Part shown: positions 24,560 to 33,353 of the stretch, piece after piece
How the letters are laid out: the number at the start of each line of letters is the position of its first letter
Position numbering within the stretch: position 1 is the stretch's first letter
NCBI GenBank assembly: GCA_001627335.1
Contig: LUPK01000059.1
Location: 1-64,000, forward strand
Source: Nocardioides sp. REDSEA-S33_B3
GTDB taxonomy: Bacteria; Actinomycetota; Actinomycetes; Propionibacteriales; Nocardioidaceae
Direction: 5' to 3'
DNA: 64,000 bases
Notes under the pieces: generated by a model
Told to the model about the DNA's origin: nothing
What the model saw: the letters and a program-made list of their open reading frames with translations, nothing else
The model's database searches: none
Translations under genes and position numbers: made by a program

Positions 24560-26038
24560 GTGACGGACGCAACTCGCTCTGGTGGTCCCTGGCGTCGCCT
24601 CGCCCTGGTCGGCGTCGCCCTCGCGCTCGGCGGCGGGGGCCTGGTGGCGCAGGGCGGCACGGTCTCGGCGGACGACCCGTTCCCCAAGCCGGTGCCGCAG
24701 GCCCGCTGCGGCAAGGGGTCGAACCCGGAGACCGACATCCAGGGCCGGGTGCCGCGGGCCGACTACCGCTCGGGTCGGGCGGCCGAGGGCTACACCTGCA
24801 ACACCAAGGAGCTGGCCCACGAGGGCGGCTCCGGCGGGTTCAAGGTGCTGCGCTACACCGACGAGCAGGGCAACACCTGCGCGTTCTACGACAACACGCT
24901 GCTCTTCCCACGCGACGTCGTGAACAACCTGACGACCGGCCAGGGCACCGTCGTGCTCGACATGAACGAGCCGCGACGGCCCGTGCGCACCACGACGCTG
25001 GACTCCCCAGCGATGGTGAGCCCGCACGAGACGCTGCTGGTCAACCGCAAGCGCGGCCTGCTCGCCGCGGTGCTGGGCACGGCTGCGACGTACCCCGGCG
25101 TCCTGGACGTGTACGACGTCAGCCAGGACTGCCGCGACGCGCAGCTGCTCTCCTCGACCCTGTCGGGGGTGCTCGGCCACGAGTCGGGCTGGTCCAACGA
25201 CGGGCTGACGTTCTACAGCTCCAGCACCGTCGCCTCGCTGGCCGCCATCGACCTGACCGACCCCGCGGACCCGCAGGTGCTCACCACCCAGTGGGGCGTG
25301 AACTACCACGGCATGCGGCTCTCCGACGACGGCCGCACCCTCTACGCCGCCAACATCGGCGACGTCGGCCCGACCGGGGTCACCGACGGTGGCATCGCGA
25401 TCCTCGACGTCTCCCAGGTGCAGGACCGGGTCGAGGACCCCGACATCACGATCCTGTCGAAGCTCACCTGGCCCGAGCACTCGATCCCGCAGGTCGCCGA
25501 GCCGTTCACGCGCAAGGGCCGGCACTACGTCCTGGAGATCGACGAGTTCGTCGACTTCTTCGAGGCCACCAACGCGCTGGCCTACCCGGGCTCGCCGGTG
25601 GGCGTCGCGCGCATCATCGACGTCGAGGACCCGACCGACCCGAAGGTCGTCTCCAACATCCGCCTCGAGGTGCACCAGCCCGAGAACCGCGCCGGCGCCC
25701 AGCTCCGCGACCCGGGCGCCTGGTTCCCCGCGCAGGGGTACGCCGGGCACTACTGCTCGCTGCCGAAACGCCGCAACCCCAAGCTGGCCGGCTGCTCGAT
25801 GATCGCCTCGGGACTGCGGCTCTTCGACATCCGCGACGTCGAGCACCCGCGCGAGGTCGGCTACTTCAACAAGCCGCTGATCCCCGGTGGTGCCCTGAAG
25901 CTGCCGACGCTCGGTGGCGCCTACGCGATGTCGGCACCGGCGTACGACCGCAGGCGCGGCCAGGTCTGGTACACCGACACCAACTCCGGCTTCTACAACG
26001 TCAAGCTCACCAACGGCCTGAAGAAGCTGCTCCGCTGA
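24560..26038 (+). CDS. secreted LVIVD-repeat beta-propeller protein
   Basis: The 492-residue protein has an N-terminal signal peptide (residues about 11-35: WRRLALVGVALALGGGGLVAQGG then ADD). It also has repeated propeller blades such as TVVLDMNEPRRPVRTTTL, YDVSQDCRDAQLL, AAIDLTDPADPQVL, ARIIDVEDPTDPKVVSNI and LFDIRDVEHPREVGYF, which is the LVIVD pattern. Several Cys (CNTKE, NTCAFYD, HYCSL, AGCSM) may form disulfides outside the cell. Function unknown. The GTG at 24560 is 7 bases after the -10-like TAGCCT, so a leaderless transcript is likely. It is convergent with fadD17 and ends 12 bases before it. Confidence 0.78.
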   Translation: MTDATRSGGPWRRLALVGVALALGGGGLVAQGGTVSADDPFPKPVPQARCGKGSNPETDIQGRVPRADYRSGRAAEGYTCNTKELAHEGGSGGFKVLRYTDEQGNTCAFYDNTLLFPRDVVNNLTTGQGTVVLDMNEPRRPVRTTTLDSPAMVSPHETLLVNRKRGLLAAVLGTAATYPGVLDVYDVSQDCRDAQLLSSTLSGVLGHESGWSNDGLTFYSSSTVASLAAIDLTDPADPQVLTTQWGVNYHGMRLSDDGRTLYAANIGDVGPTGVTDGGIAILDVSQVQDRVEDPDITILSKLTWPEHSIPQVAEPFTRKGRHYVLEIDEFVDFFEATNALAYPGSPVGVARIIDVEDPTDPKVVSNIRLEVHQPENRAGAQLRDPGAWFPAQGYAGHYCSLPKRRNPKLAGCSMIASGLRLFDIRDVEHPREVGYFNKPLIPGGALKLPTLGGAYAMSAPAYDRRRGQVWYTDTNSGFYNVKLTNGLKKLLR

Positions 26039-26050
26039 CCCCTTCTGGCC

Positions 26051-27619
26051 TCAGGCGTACGCCGTCCCGCGCTCCTCGCGCGTCCACAGCTCACCGTCGC
26101 CGGCGGTGACGCCCTGCGCCATCAGCTCGCGCTTGAGCACCTTGTTGGTGGCGGTGGCGGGCAGGTCGTGGTTGATCCGGACGTAGCGCGGCCAGGCCTT
26201 GGGGGAGAGGTCGGGCTGCTCGCGCAGGAACGACTCGAACTCCGCCTGGGTGACCTTCTCGCCCTCGTTGAGCACCATCGCGGCCATCACCTGGTCGCCG
26301 ACCTGGGCGTCGCGGACGGCGTAGACCGCCACGCGGTTGAGGGCGGGGAGCCGCTGCAGGATGCGCTCGATGGGGCCGGCGGCGAGGTTCTCGCCGTCCA
26401 CGCGCATCCAGTCGGCGGTGCGGCCGGCGAGGTAGATCCAGCCGTCGGCGTCCTTGTAGGCCAGGTCGCCGGACCAGTACATCCCGTGCCGCATCCGGTC
26501 TGCGTTGGCGTCGGGGTCGTTGTAGTAGCCCTGGAAGTAGCCGCCGCCGGTGGTGTTGACCAGCTCGCCGACCGCCTCGTCGGCGTTGAGGAGCGCGCCG
26601 TGCTCGTCGAAGCGTGCGACCGGGCACTCGGTGACGGTCTCGGCGTCGTAGATCGCGACACCGTCCATGCCCTTGCCGATCGAGCCCGGCGGGGTGCCGG
26701 GCTCGCGCAGGATGATGATCGCCAGCTCGGTGGAGCCGAAGCCGTCCATGACGTCGCAGTCGAAGCGGCGGGCGAACTCGGCGATGTCGCGGTCGCTGGC
26801 CTCGTTGCCGAAGGCGACGCGCAGGGTGTTGTCGGCGTCGTCGTCGCGCTCGGGCGTGGCCAGGACGTAGGCCAGCGGCTTGCCGACGTAGTTCATGTAG
26901 GTGACGCCGTAGGCGCGCACGTCGTCGAGGAAGCGCGAGGCCGAGAACCTCGTCGGCACCATCGTCGCCCCGCAGCCGACGGCGACCGCCCAGCCGGCGA
27001 CGACGGCGTTGGAGTGGAACAGCGGCATCGAGAGGTAGCAGACGTCGTCGGGGGTCATCGAGAACCGGTCGACCAGGTTGAGCCCGGAGAAGAGCACCAT
27101 CAGGTGCGCCACCTGCACCGCCTTGGGGTCCCCGGAGGTGCCCGAGGTGAAGATCATCATGAAGGTGTCCATCGCCTCGACCTCGCGCAGCGGGGTCAGG
27201 TCGCCGGCGCCTGCGACCTCCTGCGCCCAGGCGTCGGAGCCGACGTCCACGACCCTGACGTCACCGAGGTCGACGCCCTCCAGCAGCGGCAGGTGCTCGG
27301 CGTCGGTGAGCAGCAGCTGGCACTCCGCGCGGCGTACGTCGGCCGAGAGGCCCTCGCCGCGGCGGGTCGTGTTGATGCCGCACAGGACGTAGCCGCCGAG
27401 ACCCGCGCCAGCCATCGCCCGCAGCATCGCAGGGGAGTTGCCCAAGAGCGTGCCGACGTGCGGCGCACGCTGGGCGTCGAGCGCGGCGATCACGGCAGCC
27501 GCCTCTGCCGAGGCCTCGGCCAGGTGTTCGCGCCAGGTCCAGGTCCGGTCAGGGGTCGCGATGGCGGTGCCGTCGTCCTCCAGTCGGTCCCGAAGCATCT
27601 GCTGCACGTTCTCGGCCAC
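26051..27619 (-). CDS. fadD17: FadD17-like acyl-CoA ligase, copy 1
   Basis: The 522-residue ANL ligase has MMIFTSGTSGDPKAV (P-loop, near residue 155), CYLSMPLFHSNAVVAGWAV, MDGFGSTE (A5), MYWSGDLAYKDADGWIYLAGRTADWMRVDGENL (A7-A8) and the A10 Lys in TATNKVLKREL. It matches M. tuberculosis FadD17 (Rv3506), which activates shortened (C5) steroid side chains and lies beside fadE26/fadE27. The GTG start at 27619 is 12 bases from a perfect KstR-type box, so this copy has its own promoter although it follows the paralogue and fadE genes on the same strand. Confidence 0.88.
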   Translation of the reverse strand: MAENVQQMLRDRLEDDGTAIATPDRTWTWREHLAEASAEAAAVIAALDAQRAPHVGTLLGNSPAMLRAMAGAGLGGYVLCGINTTRRGEGLSADVRRAECQLLLTDAEHLPLLEGVDLGDVRVVDVGSDAWAQEVAGAGDLTPLREVEAMDTFMMIFTSGTSGDPKAVQVAHLMVLFSGLNLVDRFSMTPDDVCYLSMPLFHSNAVVAGWAVAVGCGATMVPTRFSASRFLDDVRAYGVTYMNYVGKPLAYVLATPERDDDADNTLRVAFGNEASDRDIAEFARRFDCDVMDGFGSTELAIIILREPGTPPGSIGKGMDGVAIYDAETVTECPVARFDEHGALLNADEAVGELVNTTGGGYFQGYYNDPDANADRMRHGMYWSGDLAYKDADGWIYLAGRTADWMRVDGENLAAGPIERILQRLPALNRVAVYAVRDAQVGDQVMAAMVLNEGEKVTQAEFESFLREQPDLSPKAWPRYVRINHDLPATATNKVLKRELMAQGVTAGDGELWTREERGTAYA

Positions 27620-27631
27620 ACGTCCCCCTCG

Positions 27632-27645
27632 TAGAACACGTTCTA
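27632..27645. promoter_or_regulatory. KstR-type operator upstream of fadD17 copy 1
   Basis: TAGAACACGTTCTA matches TnnAACnnGTTnnA at every fixed position. It lies between the two tandem fadD17 copies, 12 bases before the minus-strand GTG at 27619, and marks an internal promoter. Confidence 0.85.
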
Positions 27646-27673
27646 GTTGACGCGTGTCAACGTATGGCGCCCG

Positions 27674-29323
27674 TCACACCTGGTCAAGCACCTCGCCGAG
27701 ATCGGTGACGTCGACGTACGCCGTTCCGCGCTCCTCCCGCTCCAGGAGACGTCCGCGGCCGGCCACCGGCCCCTGCGCCGCCAGCTCGCGCTTGAGCACC
27801 TTGGTCGTCGCGGTCCGGGGCAGCTCGTCGAGGTCGGCGAGCAGCCGGACCCAGCGGGGACGGCCCTTGGTCGGCAGGTCGGCCTGCTCGTCGAGGAAGC
27901 GTGCGACCTCGTCGGCGGCGAGCGGACGCTCCGTCAGCAGCGCTGCGACGACCTGGTCGCCGACCCCCAGCGGGCCGGGGTCCGGCACCGCGTACACCGC
28001 CGCCTGGGCCACGGCGGGGTGCCGCAGCCAGATCCGCTCGAGCGGGGCGGCCGCGAGGTTCTCGCCGTCCACGCGCATCCAGTCGGCGGTCCGCCCGGCG
28101 AAGTAGACCCACCCCTCGGCGTCGCGGTAGGCCAGGTCGCCCGACCAGTACATCCCGCCGCGCATCCGCTCGGCCTCGGCGTCGGGGTCGCCGTAGTAGC
28201 CGGCGAAGGCGCCGGCGCCGGTGGTGTTGACCAGCTCGCCGATCGCCACGTCGCCGTTGGTGAGCCGCCCGGCGCCGTCGAACTCCGCGTCGGGCACCGG
28301 CTCCCCGGTCTCGGGGTCCAGCACCGCCACGCCCGGCAGGGGACGGCCGAGGGCGCCCGCCGGCATGCCGGGCTGGCGCTGCACGATGACGGCGTTCTCC
28401 GTGGAGGAGTAGGAGTCGACGACCGTGCACCCGAAGCGGCGCCCGAACTCGTCGATGGCGCGCTCGTTGGCCTCGTTGCCGAAGACCAGCCGCAACGGGT
28501 TGTCGGCGTCGTCGTCGCGTTCAGGCGTGGCCAGCACGTAGGACAGCGGCTTGCCGACGTAGTTGGCGTACGTCGCCCCGAAACGACGCACGTCGGGCAG
28601 GAACCCGGAGGCGCTGAACCGGCGGGCCAGCGCCACGGTGGCGCCACCGGCCAGTGCGGGCGCCCACCCGGCCATCACGGCGTTGGAGTGGAACAGCGGC
28701 ATCGACAGGTAGGCGGTGTCGTCGCCGCTCAACCCGAAGCGCTCGGCCAGCATCACCCCCGGGCCGGCCACCTTCGCGTGCGTCACGCGCACGGCCTTCG
28801 GGTCGCCCGAGGTCCCCGAGGTGAAGATCAGCATCAGCAGGTCGTCGGGCCCGACCGGCCCCTCGTGGGGTCCGGCGCCCTGGTGGTGGTCGAGCAGCCG
28901 GATCCAGTCAGGGCAGTCGACCGGGACCACGGGCACGTCGTCCAGGGCATCGACCAGGTCGGGCTGCTCGTCGAGGTGCTGGGCGTCGGTGAGGACGAGC
29001 TGGCAGTCGGTGCGGCGTACGTCGGAGGCCAACGCGGCTCCGCGGCGGGTCGGGTTGAGCCCGACCACCACGAGGCCCCCGAGCGCCGCGGCGCCCAGGG
29101 TCAGCAGGAAGTCGGGGGTGTTCTCCAGCAGGACCCCCACGTGGGGCGGTCGCCCGTCGTCGAGCAGGCTGCGCAGCGCGGCGGCCCGCTGGTGCCCCTG
29201 CGCCACGACCTCGGCCCACGACAGCCGCTCACCCTCGAACAGCAGGCCGTCCCCGTGGTCGTCCGCGCGTGCCAGGAGCATGTTTCGGACGCTGGTCTCG
29301 ACGCCCGCTCGCTGCTCGACCAC
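27674..29323 (-). CDS. FadD17-like acyl-CoA ligase, copy 2
   Basis: A 549-residue paralogue of the adjacent ligase with the same motif set: LMLIFTSGTSGDPKAVRV, YLSMPLFHSNAVMAGWAP, VDSYSSTENAV (A5), MYWSGDLAYRDAEGWVYFAGRTADWMRVDGENL and the A10 Lys in TATTKVLKREL. Text such as PHVGVLLENTPDFLLTLGAAALGGLVVVGLNPTRRGAAL is close to Rv3506. The GTG at 29323 gives the N-terminus expected for FadD17 and leaves 11 bases after fadE27; the ATG at 29281 is an alternative. Last gene of the fadE26-fadE27-fadD17 transcript. Side-chain length or stereochemical preference may differ from copy 1. Confidence 0.86.
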   Translation of the reverse strand: MVEQRAGVETSVRNMLLARADDHGDGLLFEGERLSWAEVVAQGHQRAAALRSLLDDGRPPHVGVLLENTPDFLLTLGAAALGGLVVVGLNPTRRGAALASDVRRTDCQLVLTDAQHLDEQPDLVDALDDVPVVPVDCPDWIRLLDHHQGAGPHEGPVGPDDLLMLIFTSGTSGDPKAVRVTHAKVAGPGVMLAERFGLSGDDTAYLSMPLFHSNAVMAGWAPALAGGATVALARRFSASGFLPDVRRFGATYANYVGKPLSYVLATPERDDDADNPLRLVFGNEANERAIDEFGRRFGCTVVDSYSSTENAVIVQRQPGMPAGALGRPLPGVAVLDPETGEPVPDAEFDGAGRLTNGDVAIGELVNTTGAGAFAGYYGDPDAEAERMRGGMYWSGDLAYRDAEGWVYFAGRTADWMRVDGENLAAAPLERIWLRHPAVAQAAVYAVPDPGPLGVGDQVVAALLTERPLAADEVARFLDEQADLPTKGRPRWVRLLADLDELPRTATTKVLKRELAAQGPVAGRGRLLEREERGTAYVDVTDLGEVLDQV

Positions 29324-29334
29324 CGCGGCGGGGC

Positions 29335-30438
29335 TCAGACCGGCTCGGCCGCGAGCACCCGCCCGATGGCGAGCGCCTGCTCGGTGGTGCCGCCGAACGC
29401 GAACTCCAGCCGCTTGGCGGTGGTGAAGTAGCGGTGCGCCTCGCCGTCGAGGTCGATGCCGACACCGCCGTGCACGTGGACGGTCGTGTGGGCGAGCCTG
29501 TGCGCCGCGTCGGCCGCCCAGAGCTTGGCGATCGCCACCTCGGTCTCCGAGGGCAGCCCCTCGGCCAGCCGCCACGCCGCGGACCAGAGGGTGAGTCGCT
29601 GGCCCAGCACGTCGATGTAGCCGTCGGCCAGGCGCTGCGAGACGGCCTGGAAGGTGCCGATCGGGCGGCCGAACTGCTCACGCGTCTTGGCGTACTGCGC
29701 GGTCAGGCGCAGGGCGCCCTCGGTGATCCCCAGCAGCTCAGCGCCGGTCGCGACCGTGACCAGGTCGCCGAGGCGACGGGCGGTGCTGCCGTCGAGGTCG
29801 CCCACGAGGGTCGCCGGAGCCTCCTCGAGGTCGAGCCGGGCGACCGTGTCGCCGTCGCTGGTGCGCCCCGGGGTGGTGCGCACGCCGTCGGCGCCTGCTT
29901 CCACCAGGAAGACGCCGACGCCCTCGGACGTCCCCGCGCTCACGAGGTACGCCGCTGCGCTGGTGCCCGCGCGGACCAGCGACTTCGCGCCGGAGACCGA
30001 CCAGCCCGAGCCGGTGCTGCTCGCGGTGGTGACCGGGAGCGCGGGCAGGTGCGAGCGCTCCTCGCTCAAGGCCACGGTGAGGACCTGCTCGCCGGAGGCG
30101 GCACCCGGGAGCCAGGCACCGGCCAGGTCCGCGTCGGCCGACTCGGCGAGCAGCAGCGCCGCGGCGCCGTGCGTCGCGAGCGGGACCGGGGCGACGCGCT
30201 GGCCGACCTCGTGCAGCACCCGGCACAGCTCGACGAGGCCGAGCCCGGCGCCGCCGTACTGCTCCGGCACCGCGAGGGAGAGCAGGCCCGCCCCGCCGAG
30301 CGCGGCCCACAGGTCGCGGTCGAAGCGGCTGCCGTCGGCCTCGACGGCCTTCTGCCGGTCGAGGGTCACGCGGTCGTCGAGGATCGAGGCGGCCAGCGCC
30401 GCGGCGTCGTCCTGCTCGGGGGTGAAGGAGAAGTCCAT
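29335..30438 (-). CDS. fadE27: FadE27-like acyl-CoA dehydrogenase subunit (ChsE5)
   Basis: The 367-residue acyl-CoA dehydrogenase begins MDFSFTPEQDDAAALAASILDDR and has the family segments VPEQYGGAGLGLVELCRVLHEVG, KTREQFGRPIGTFQAVSQRLAD and VHVHGGVGIDLDGEAHRYF. In M. tuberculosis, FadE26 and FadE27 (ChsE4-ChsE5) form an alpha2beta2 heterotetramer that dehydrogenates the steroid side-chain CoA, with FAD sites shared between subunits and the catalytic Glu supplied by FadE26. It lies 39 bases downstream of fadE26 in the same transcript. Start ATG at 30438. Confidence 0.9.
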   Translation of the reverse strand: MDFSFTPEQDDAAALAASILDDRVTLDRQKAVEADGSRFDRDLWAALGGAGLLSLAVPEQYGGAGLGLVELCRVLHEVGQRVAPVPLATHGAAALLLAESADADLAGAWLPGAASGEQVLTVALSEERSHLPALPVTTASSTGSGWSVSGAKSLVRAGTSAAAYLVSAGTSEGVGVFLVEAGADGVRTTPGRTSDGDTVARLDLEEAPATLVGDLDGSTARRLGDLVTVATGAELLGITEGALRLTAQYAKTREQFGRPIGTFQAVSQRLADGYIDVLGQRLTLWSAAWRLAEGLPSETEVAIAKLWAADAAHRLAHTTVHVHGGVGIDLDGEAHRYFTTAKRLEFAFGGTTEQALAIGRVLAAEPV

Positions 30439-30477
30439 GTCAGTCCGTCCTGGTGCTGGTCGAGAGGGGGCCGCGGG

Positions 30478-31665
30478 TCAGCGCTTCGCGGCGGGCAGGC
30501 CGAGACCGACGTAGCCGATGATGTCGCGCTGGATCTCGTTGGTGCCGCCGCCGAAGGTCATCACCAGCGAGGAGCGGAAGAAGCGCTCGAGGCGGCCGGC
30601 GATGACCGCGCCCTCGGAGTCGGCGGTGAGGCCGGCGTGCGGGCCGACGATCTCCATGAGGGACCGGTAGACCTCGGTGGCCAGCTCGGAGCCGTAGATC
30701 TTGGTGGCCGACGCCTCGGCGGGGGAGAGGTCGACGCCGCGGTCGGCGTCCGAGGCGAGCTTCCAGTTGAGCAGGGTCAGCATCTCGACGCGGGCGTGGG
30801 CGCGGCCGAGGGCGACCTGCACCCACTCGGTGTCGATGACGCGCTGGCCGTCGGGGTTCTTGGTCTGCTGCGCCCACTCGCGCACCAGCTTCACCGACTG
30901 GGTCAGCGGCGCGGAGGAGGTGAGGGCGACCCGCTCGTGGTTGAGCTGGTTGGTCATCAGCGACCACCCGCCGTTGAGCTCGCCGACCAGGTTGCCGACG
31001 GGGACTCGCACGTCCTCGTAGTAGGTGGCGCTGGTGTGGACCCCGGCGACGGTGTGCACGGGGGTGTAGGAGAAGCCGGGGGAGTCGGCCGGCACCAGGA
31101 TCATCGACAGGCCCTTGTGGCGGGGCAGGTCGGGGTCGGTGCGGCACGCCATCCAGATCCAGTCGGCGTACTGGATCAGCGAGGTCCACATCTTCTGGCC
31201 GTTGATCACCCACTCGTCGCCCTCGCGGACGGCCTTGGTGCGCAGCGACGCCAGGTCGGTGCCCGAGCCGGGCTCGGAGTAGCCGATGGAGAAGTGCAGC
31301 TCGCCGGCGAGGATCTTCGGGAGGAAGTAGTCCTTCTGCTCCTGGGTGCCGTAGCGCATGATCGTCGGCCCCACCGTGTTGAGCGTCAGGTAGGGGATCG
31401 GCACGCCGAAGTCGGCTGCGACGTCGGTGAAGATCAGCTGGTCGACCATGGAGCGGTCCTGGCCGCCGTACTCCTTGGGCCAGCCGATGCCGAGCCAGCC
31501 GTCGGTCCCGAGCTGGCGGATCACGCCCTTGTAGACGCCGGCCTCGCCGAACTCGCCGGTGGCGGCGCTCAGCCCGGCACGGATCTCGGGGGTGACGAGG
31601 TTGCCGAAGTACTCCCGCAGCTCCTCTCGCAGCGCGATCTGGGCGGGTTCGAGGGCGAGGTGCAT
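30478..31665 (-). CDS. fadE26: FadE26-like acyl-CoA dehydrogenase subunit (ChsE4)
   Basis: The 395-residue protein is the FadE26 (ChsE4) partner. It begins MHLALEPAQIALREELREYF and has IGWPKEYGGQDRSMVDQLIFTDV, SIGYSEPGSGTDLASLRTKAV (the substrate/FAD loop) and FGGGTNEIQRDIIGYVGLGLP at the C-terminus (FAD adenine contact). With FadE27 it introduces the alpha-beta double bond into the C27 or C24 steroid CoA ester. First gene of the minus-strand operon, reading from the KstR-type box at 31770-31783, opposite kshA. Confidence 0.9.
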   Translation of the reverse strand: MHLALEPAQIALREELREYFGNLVTPEIRAGLSAATGEFGEAGVYKGVIRQLGTDGWLGIGWPKEYGGQDRSMVDQLIFTDVAADFGVPIPYLTLNTVGPTIMRYGTQEQKDYFLPKILAGELHFSIGYSEPGSGTDLASLRTKAVREGDEWVINGQKMWTSLIQYADWIWMACRTDPDLPRHKGLSMILVPADSPGFSYTPVHTVAGVHTSATYYEDVRVPVGNLVGELNGGWSLMTNQLNHERVALTSSAPLTQSVKLVREWAQQTKNPDGQRVIDTEWVQVALGRAHARVEMLTLLNWKLASDADRGVDLSPAEASATKIYGSELATEVYRSLMEIVGPHAGLTADSEGAVIAGRLERFFRSSLVMTFGGGTNEIQRDIIGYVGLGLPAAKR

Positions 31666-31769
31666 GGAGGGCTCCCGTGGGCGGAGGCGGATGTCGCTCG
31701 GATGACGCTGGAATGGCGCAGGATGGGGGCGAGACCGGGTGTGACGCTGGCCTCGCCGTCCCGAAAACT

Positions 31770-31783
31770 ATAACCTGTTCTCG
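31770..31783. promoter_or_regulatory. KstR-type operator between fadE26 and kshA
   Basis: TATAACCTGTTCTC fits TnnAACnnGTTnnA except for the last base. It is the weakest match of the seven in this window. It sits in the 187-base divergent region, 104 bases from fadE26 and 69 bases before kshA. Confidence 0.7.
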
Positions 31784-31852
31784 TTTTGGTCCACCGTCCC
31801 CGACGACGGACCACGTCCGGCCCCGACTCCGTCACCGACCAGGGAGGTCCTC

Positions 31853-33040
31853 ATGACCGGCACGGCCACCCCCACCGGCACCCGCCACCTCGACCAGGGC
31901 ACGCCGCCGGACCGGTACGCCCGCGGCTGGCACTGCCTCGGCCTGGCCCGCGACTTCGGCGACGGCAAGCCGCACGCGATCGACGCCTTCGGCGGCAAGC
32001 TCGTGGTCTGGCAGGACAGCAAGGGCGAGCTCAACGTGCTGGACGGCTACTGCCGGCACATGGGCGGCGACCTGACCCAGGGCACCGTCAAGGGCGACCA
32101 GATCGCCTGCCCGTTCCACGACTGGCGCTGGGGCGGCGACGGCAAGTGCAAGCAGATCCCCTACGCCCGCCGCGTCCCGCTGCGCGCCCGCACCCAGCGC
32201 TACGAGACCGCGATCCGCAACGAGTCGCTGTTCATCTGGTACGACCCCGAGGGCTCGGCCGGCGACCACGACCTGCTCCCGCCCGAGCTGCCGGGCCTCG
32301 CGTCGGGCAAGTACACCGACTGGTTCTGGGAGACCGAGCACATCGAGGGCTCCAACTGCCGCGAGCTCATCGACAACGTGGTCGACATGGCGCACTTCTA
32401 CTACGTGCACTTCGCCTTCCCCACGAGCTTCCGCAACGTCTTCGAGGGCCAGCAGGCCACCCAGTTCATGGAGTCCAAGGGGCGCCCGGACGTCAGTGGC
32501 GGCTACGGGTCGGAGGAGCTGTTCCTGAAGTCCGAGGCCACCTACTACGGGCCGTCGTACATGATCAACTGGCTCTGGACCGACTACAAGGGCTTCAAGA
32601 CCGAGGTCGTGCTGGTCAACACCCACATCGCGACGGGTCCCAACTCCTTCACCCTGCAGTACGGCATCCTCGTCGAGAAGCCCGAGGGCATGGACGACGA
32701 GACCGCCAACTTCATCGGCAAGAAGTACGCCGACATGTTCGGCCAGGGCTTCCTCCAGGACGTGCACATCTGGAAGAACAAGGTGCCCGTGCAGAACCCG
32801 CTCCTGTGCGAGGAGGACGGGCCGGTCTACCAGTTGCGTCGGTGGTACGAGCAGTACTACGTCGACGTCGCCGACATCACCTCCGACATGGTCGACCGCT
32901 TCGAGTTCGAGGTGGACACCACGAAGGCCAACGAGTTCTGGCAGGACGAGGTCGCCCAGAACCTCGAGAAGAAGGCGGCCGAGGACGCCGCGGGCGAGAC
33001 CGAGGGCAGCGACGACCCGGCCCTGATGTCGGGCACCTGA
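31853..33040 (+). CDS. kshA: KshA, oxygenase of 3-ketosteroid 9-alpha-hydroxylase
   Basis: The 395-residue Rieske oxygenase hydroxylates C9 of AD/ADD-type steroids or their CoA esters, which triggers ring B opening. The Rieske ligands are Cys67 and His69 (CRHMGG) and Cys86 and His89 (CPFHDW). The mononuclear iron ligands are His181 and His186 in DNVVDMAHFYYVHF. These six positions are numbered as in M. tuberculosis KshA. ATG at 31853 follows GGGAGG. A small Cys-rich gene and kshB follow with almost no gaps, so oxygenase and reductase are made together. Confidence 0.95.
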   Translation: MTGTATPTGTRHLDQGTPPDRYARGWHCLGLARDFGDGKPHAIDAFGGKLVVWQDSKGELNVLDGYCRHMGGDLTQGTVKGDQIACPFHDWRWGGDGKCKQIPYARRVPLRARTQRYETAIRNESLFIWYDPEGSAGDHDLLPPELPGLASGKYTDWFWETEHIEGSNCRELIDNVVDMAHFYYVHFAFPTSFRNVFEGQQATQFMESKGRPDVSGGYGSEELFLKSEATYYGPSYMINWLWTDYKGFKTEVVLVNTHIATGPNSFTLQYGILVEKPEGMDDETANFIGKKYADMFGQGFLQDVHIWKNKVPVQNPLLCEEDGPVYQLRRWYEQYYVDVADITSDMVDRFEFEVDTTKANEFWQDEVAQNLEKKAAEDAAGETEGSDDPALMSGT

Positions 33041-33041
33041 G

Positions 33042-33347
33042 ATGGCGTCGTTCGTCCCCAGGAGCGCCGAGACGCTCGAGGACCAGCGCCTCTACACCCA
33101 GGCCAGGCTGATCCGCGTCGAGTGCCTGGACTGCCTGGCCGCCGTGGGCGTGAAGAAGAACAGCGACCACCACACGTCGGTCCAGTGGACCGCGGAGGCC
33201 GCCGAGCAGTGCCCCGACCTCGCGCGACGGAAGGCCGAGAGGCCCGACGGGCGGCTCGCGTTCCATGCCTGCCCCCGGATGACCGCGAGCATCGAGGCCG
33301 CTGTGCGGGACGGCCGGCTGACCATCGGAGCAGAGGACGGATACTGA
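33042..33347 (+). CDS. small four-cysteine protein between kshA and kshB, unknown function
   Basis: The 101-residue protein is not one I recognise. It has four cysteines, two as CLDC near residues 28-31 and the others at about 57 and 77, plus His43, His44 and His75, which could bind zinc or an Fe-S cluster. There is no signal peptide or membrane helix. It begins one base after the kshA stop and ends six bases before kshB, so it is expressed with the two-component 9-alpha-hydroxylase. A role in KshAB assembly, electron transfer or regulation is inferred from position only. High GC3 and tight packing argue that it is a real gene. Confidence 0.75.
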   Translation: MASFVPRSAETLEDQRLYTQARLIRVECLDCLAAVGVKKNSDHHTSVQWTAEAAEQCPDLARRKAERPDGRLAFHACPRMTASIEAAVRDGRLTIGAEDGY

Positions 33348-33353
33348 GCCACC

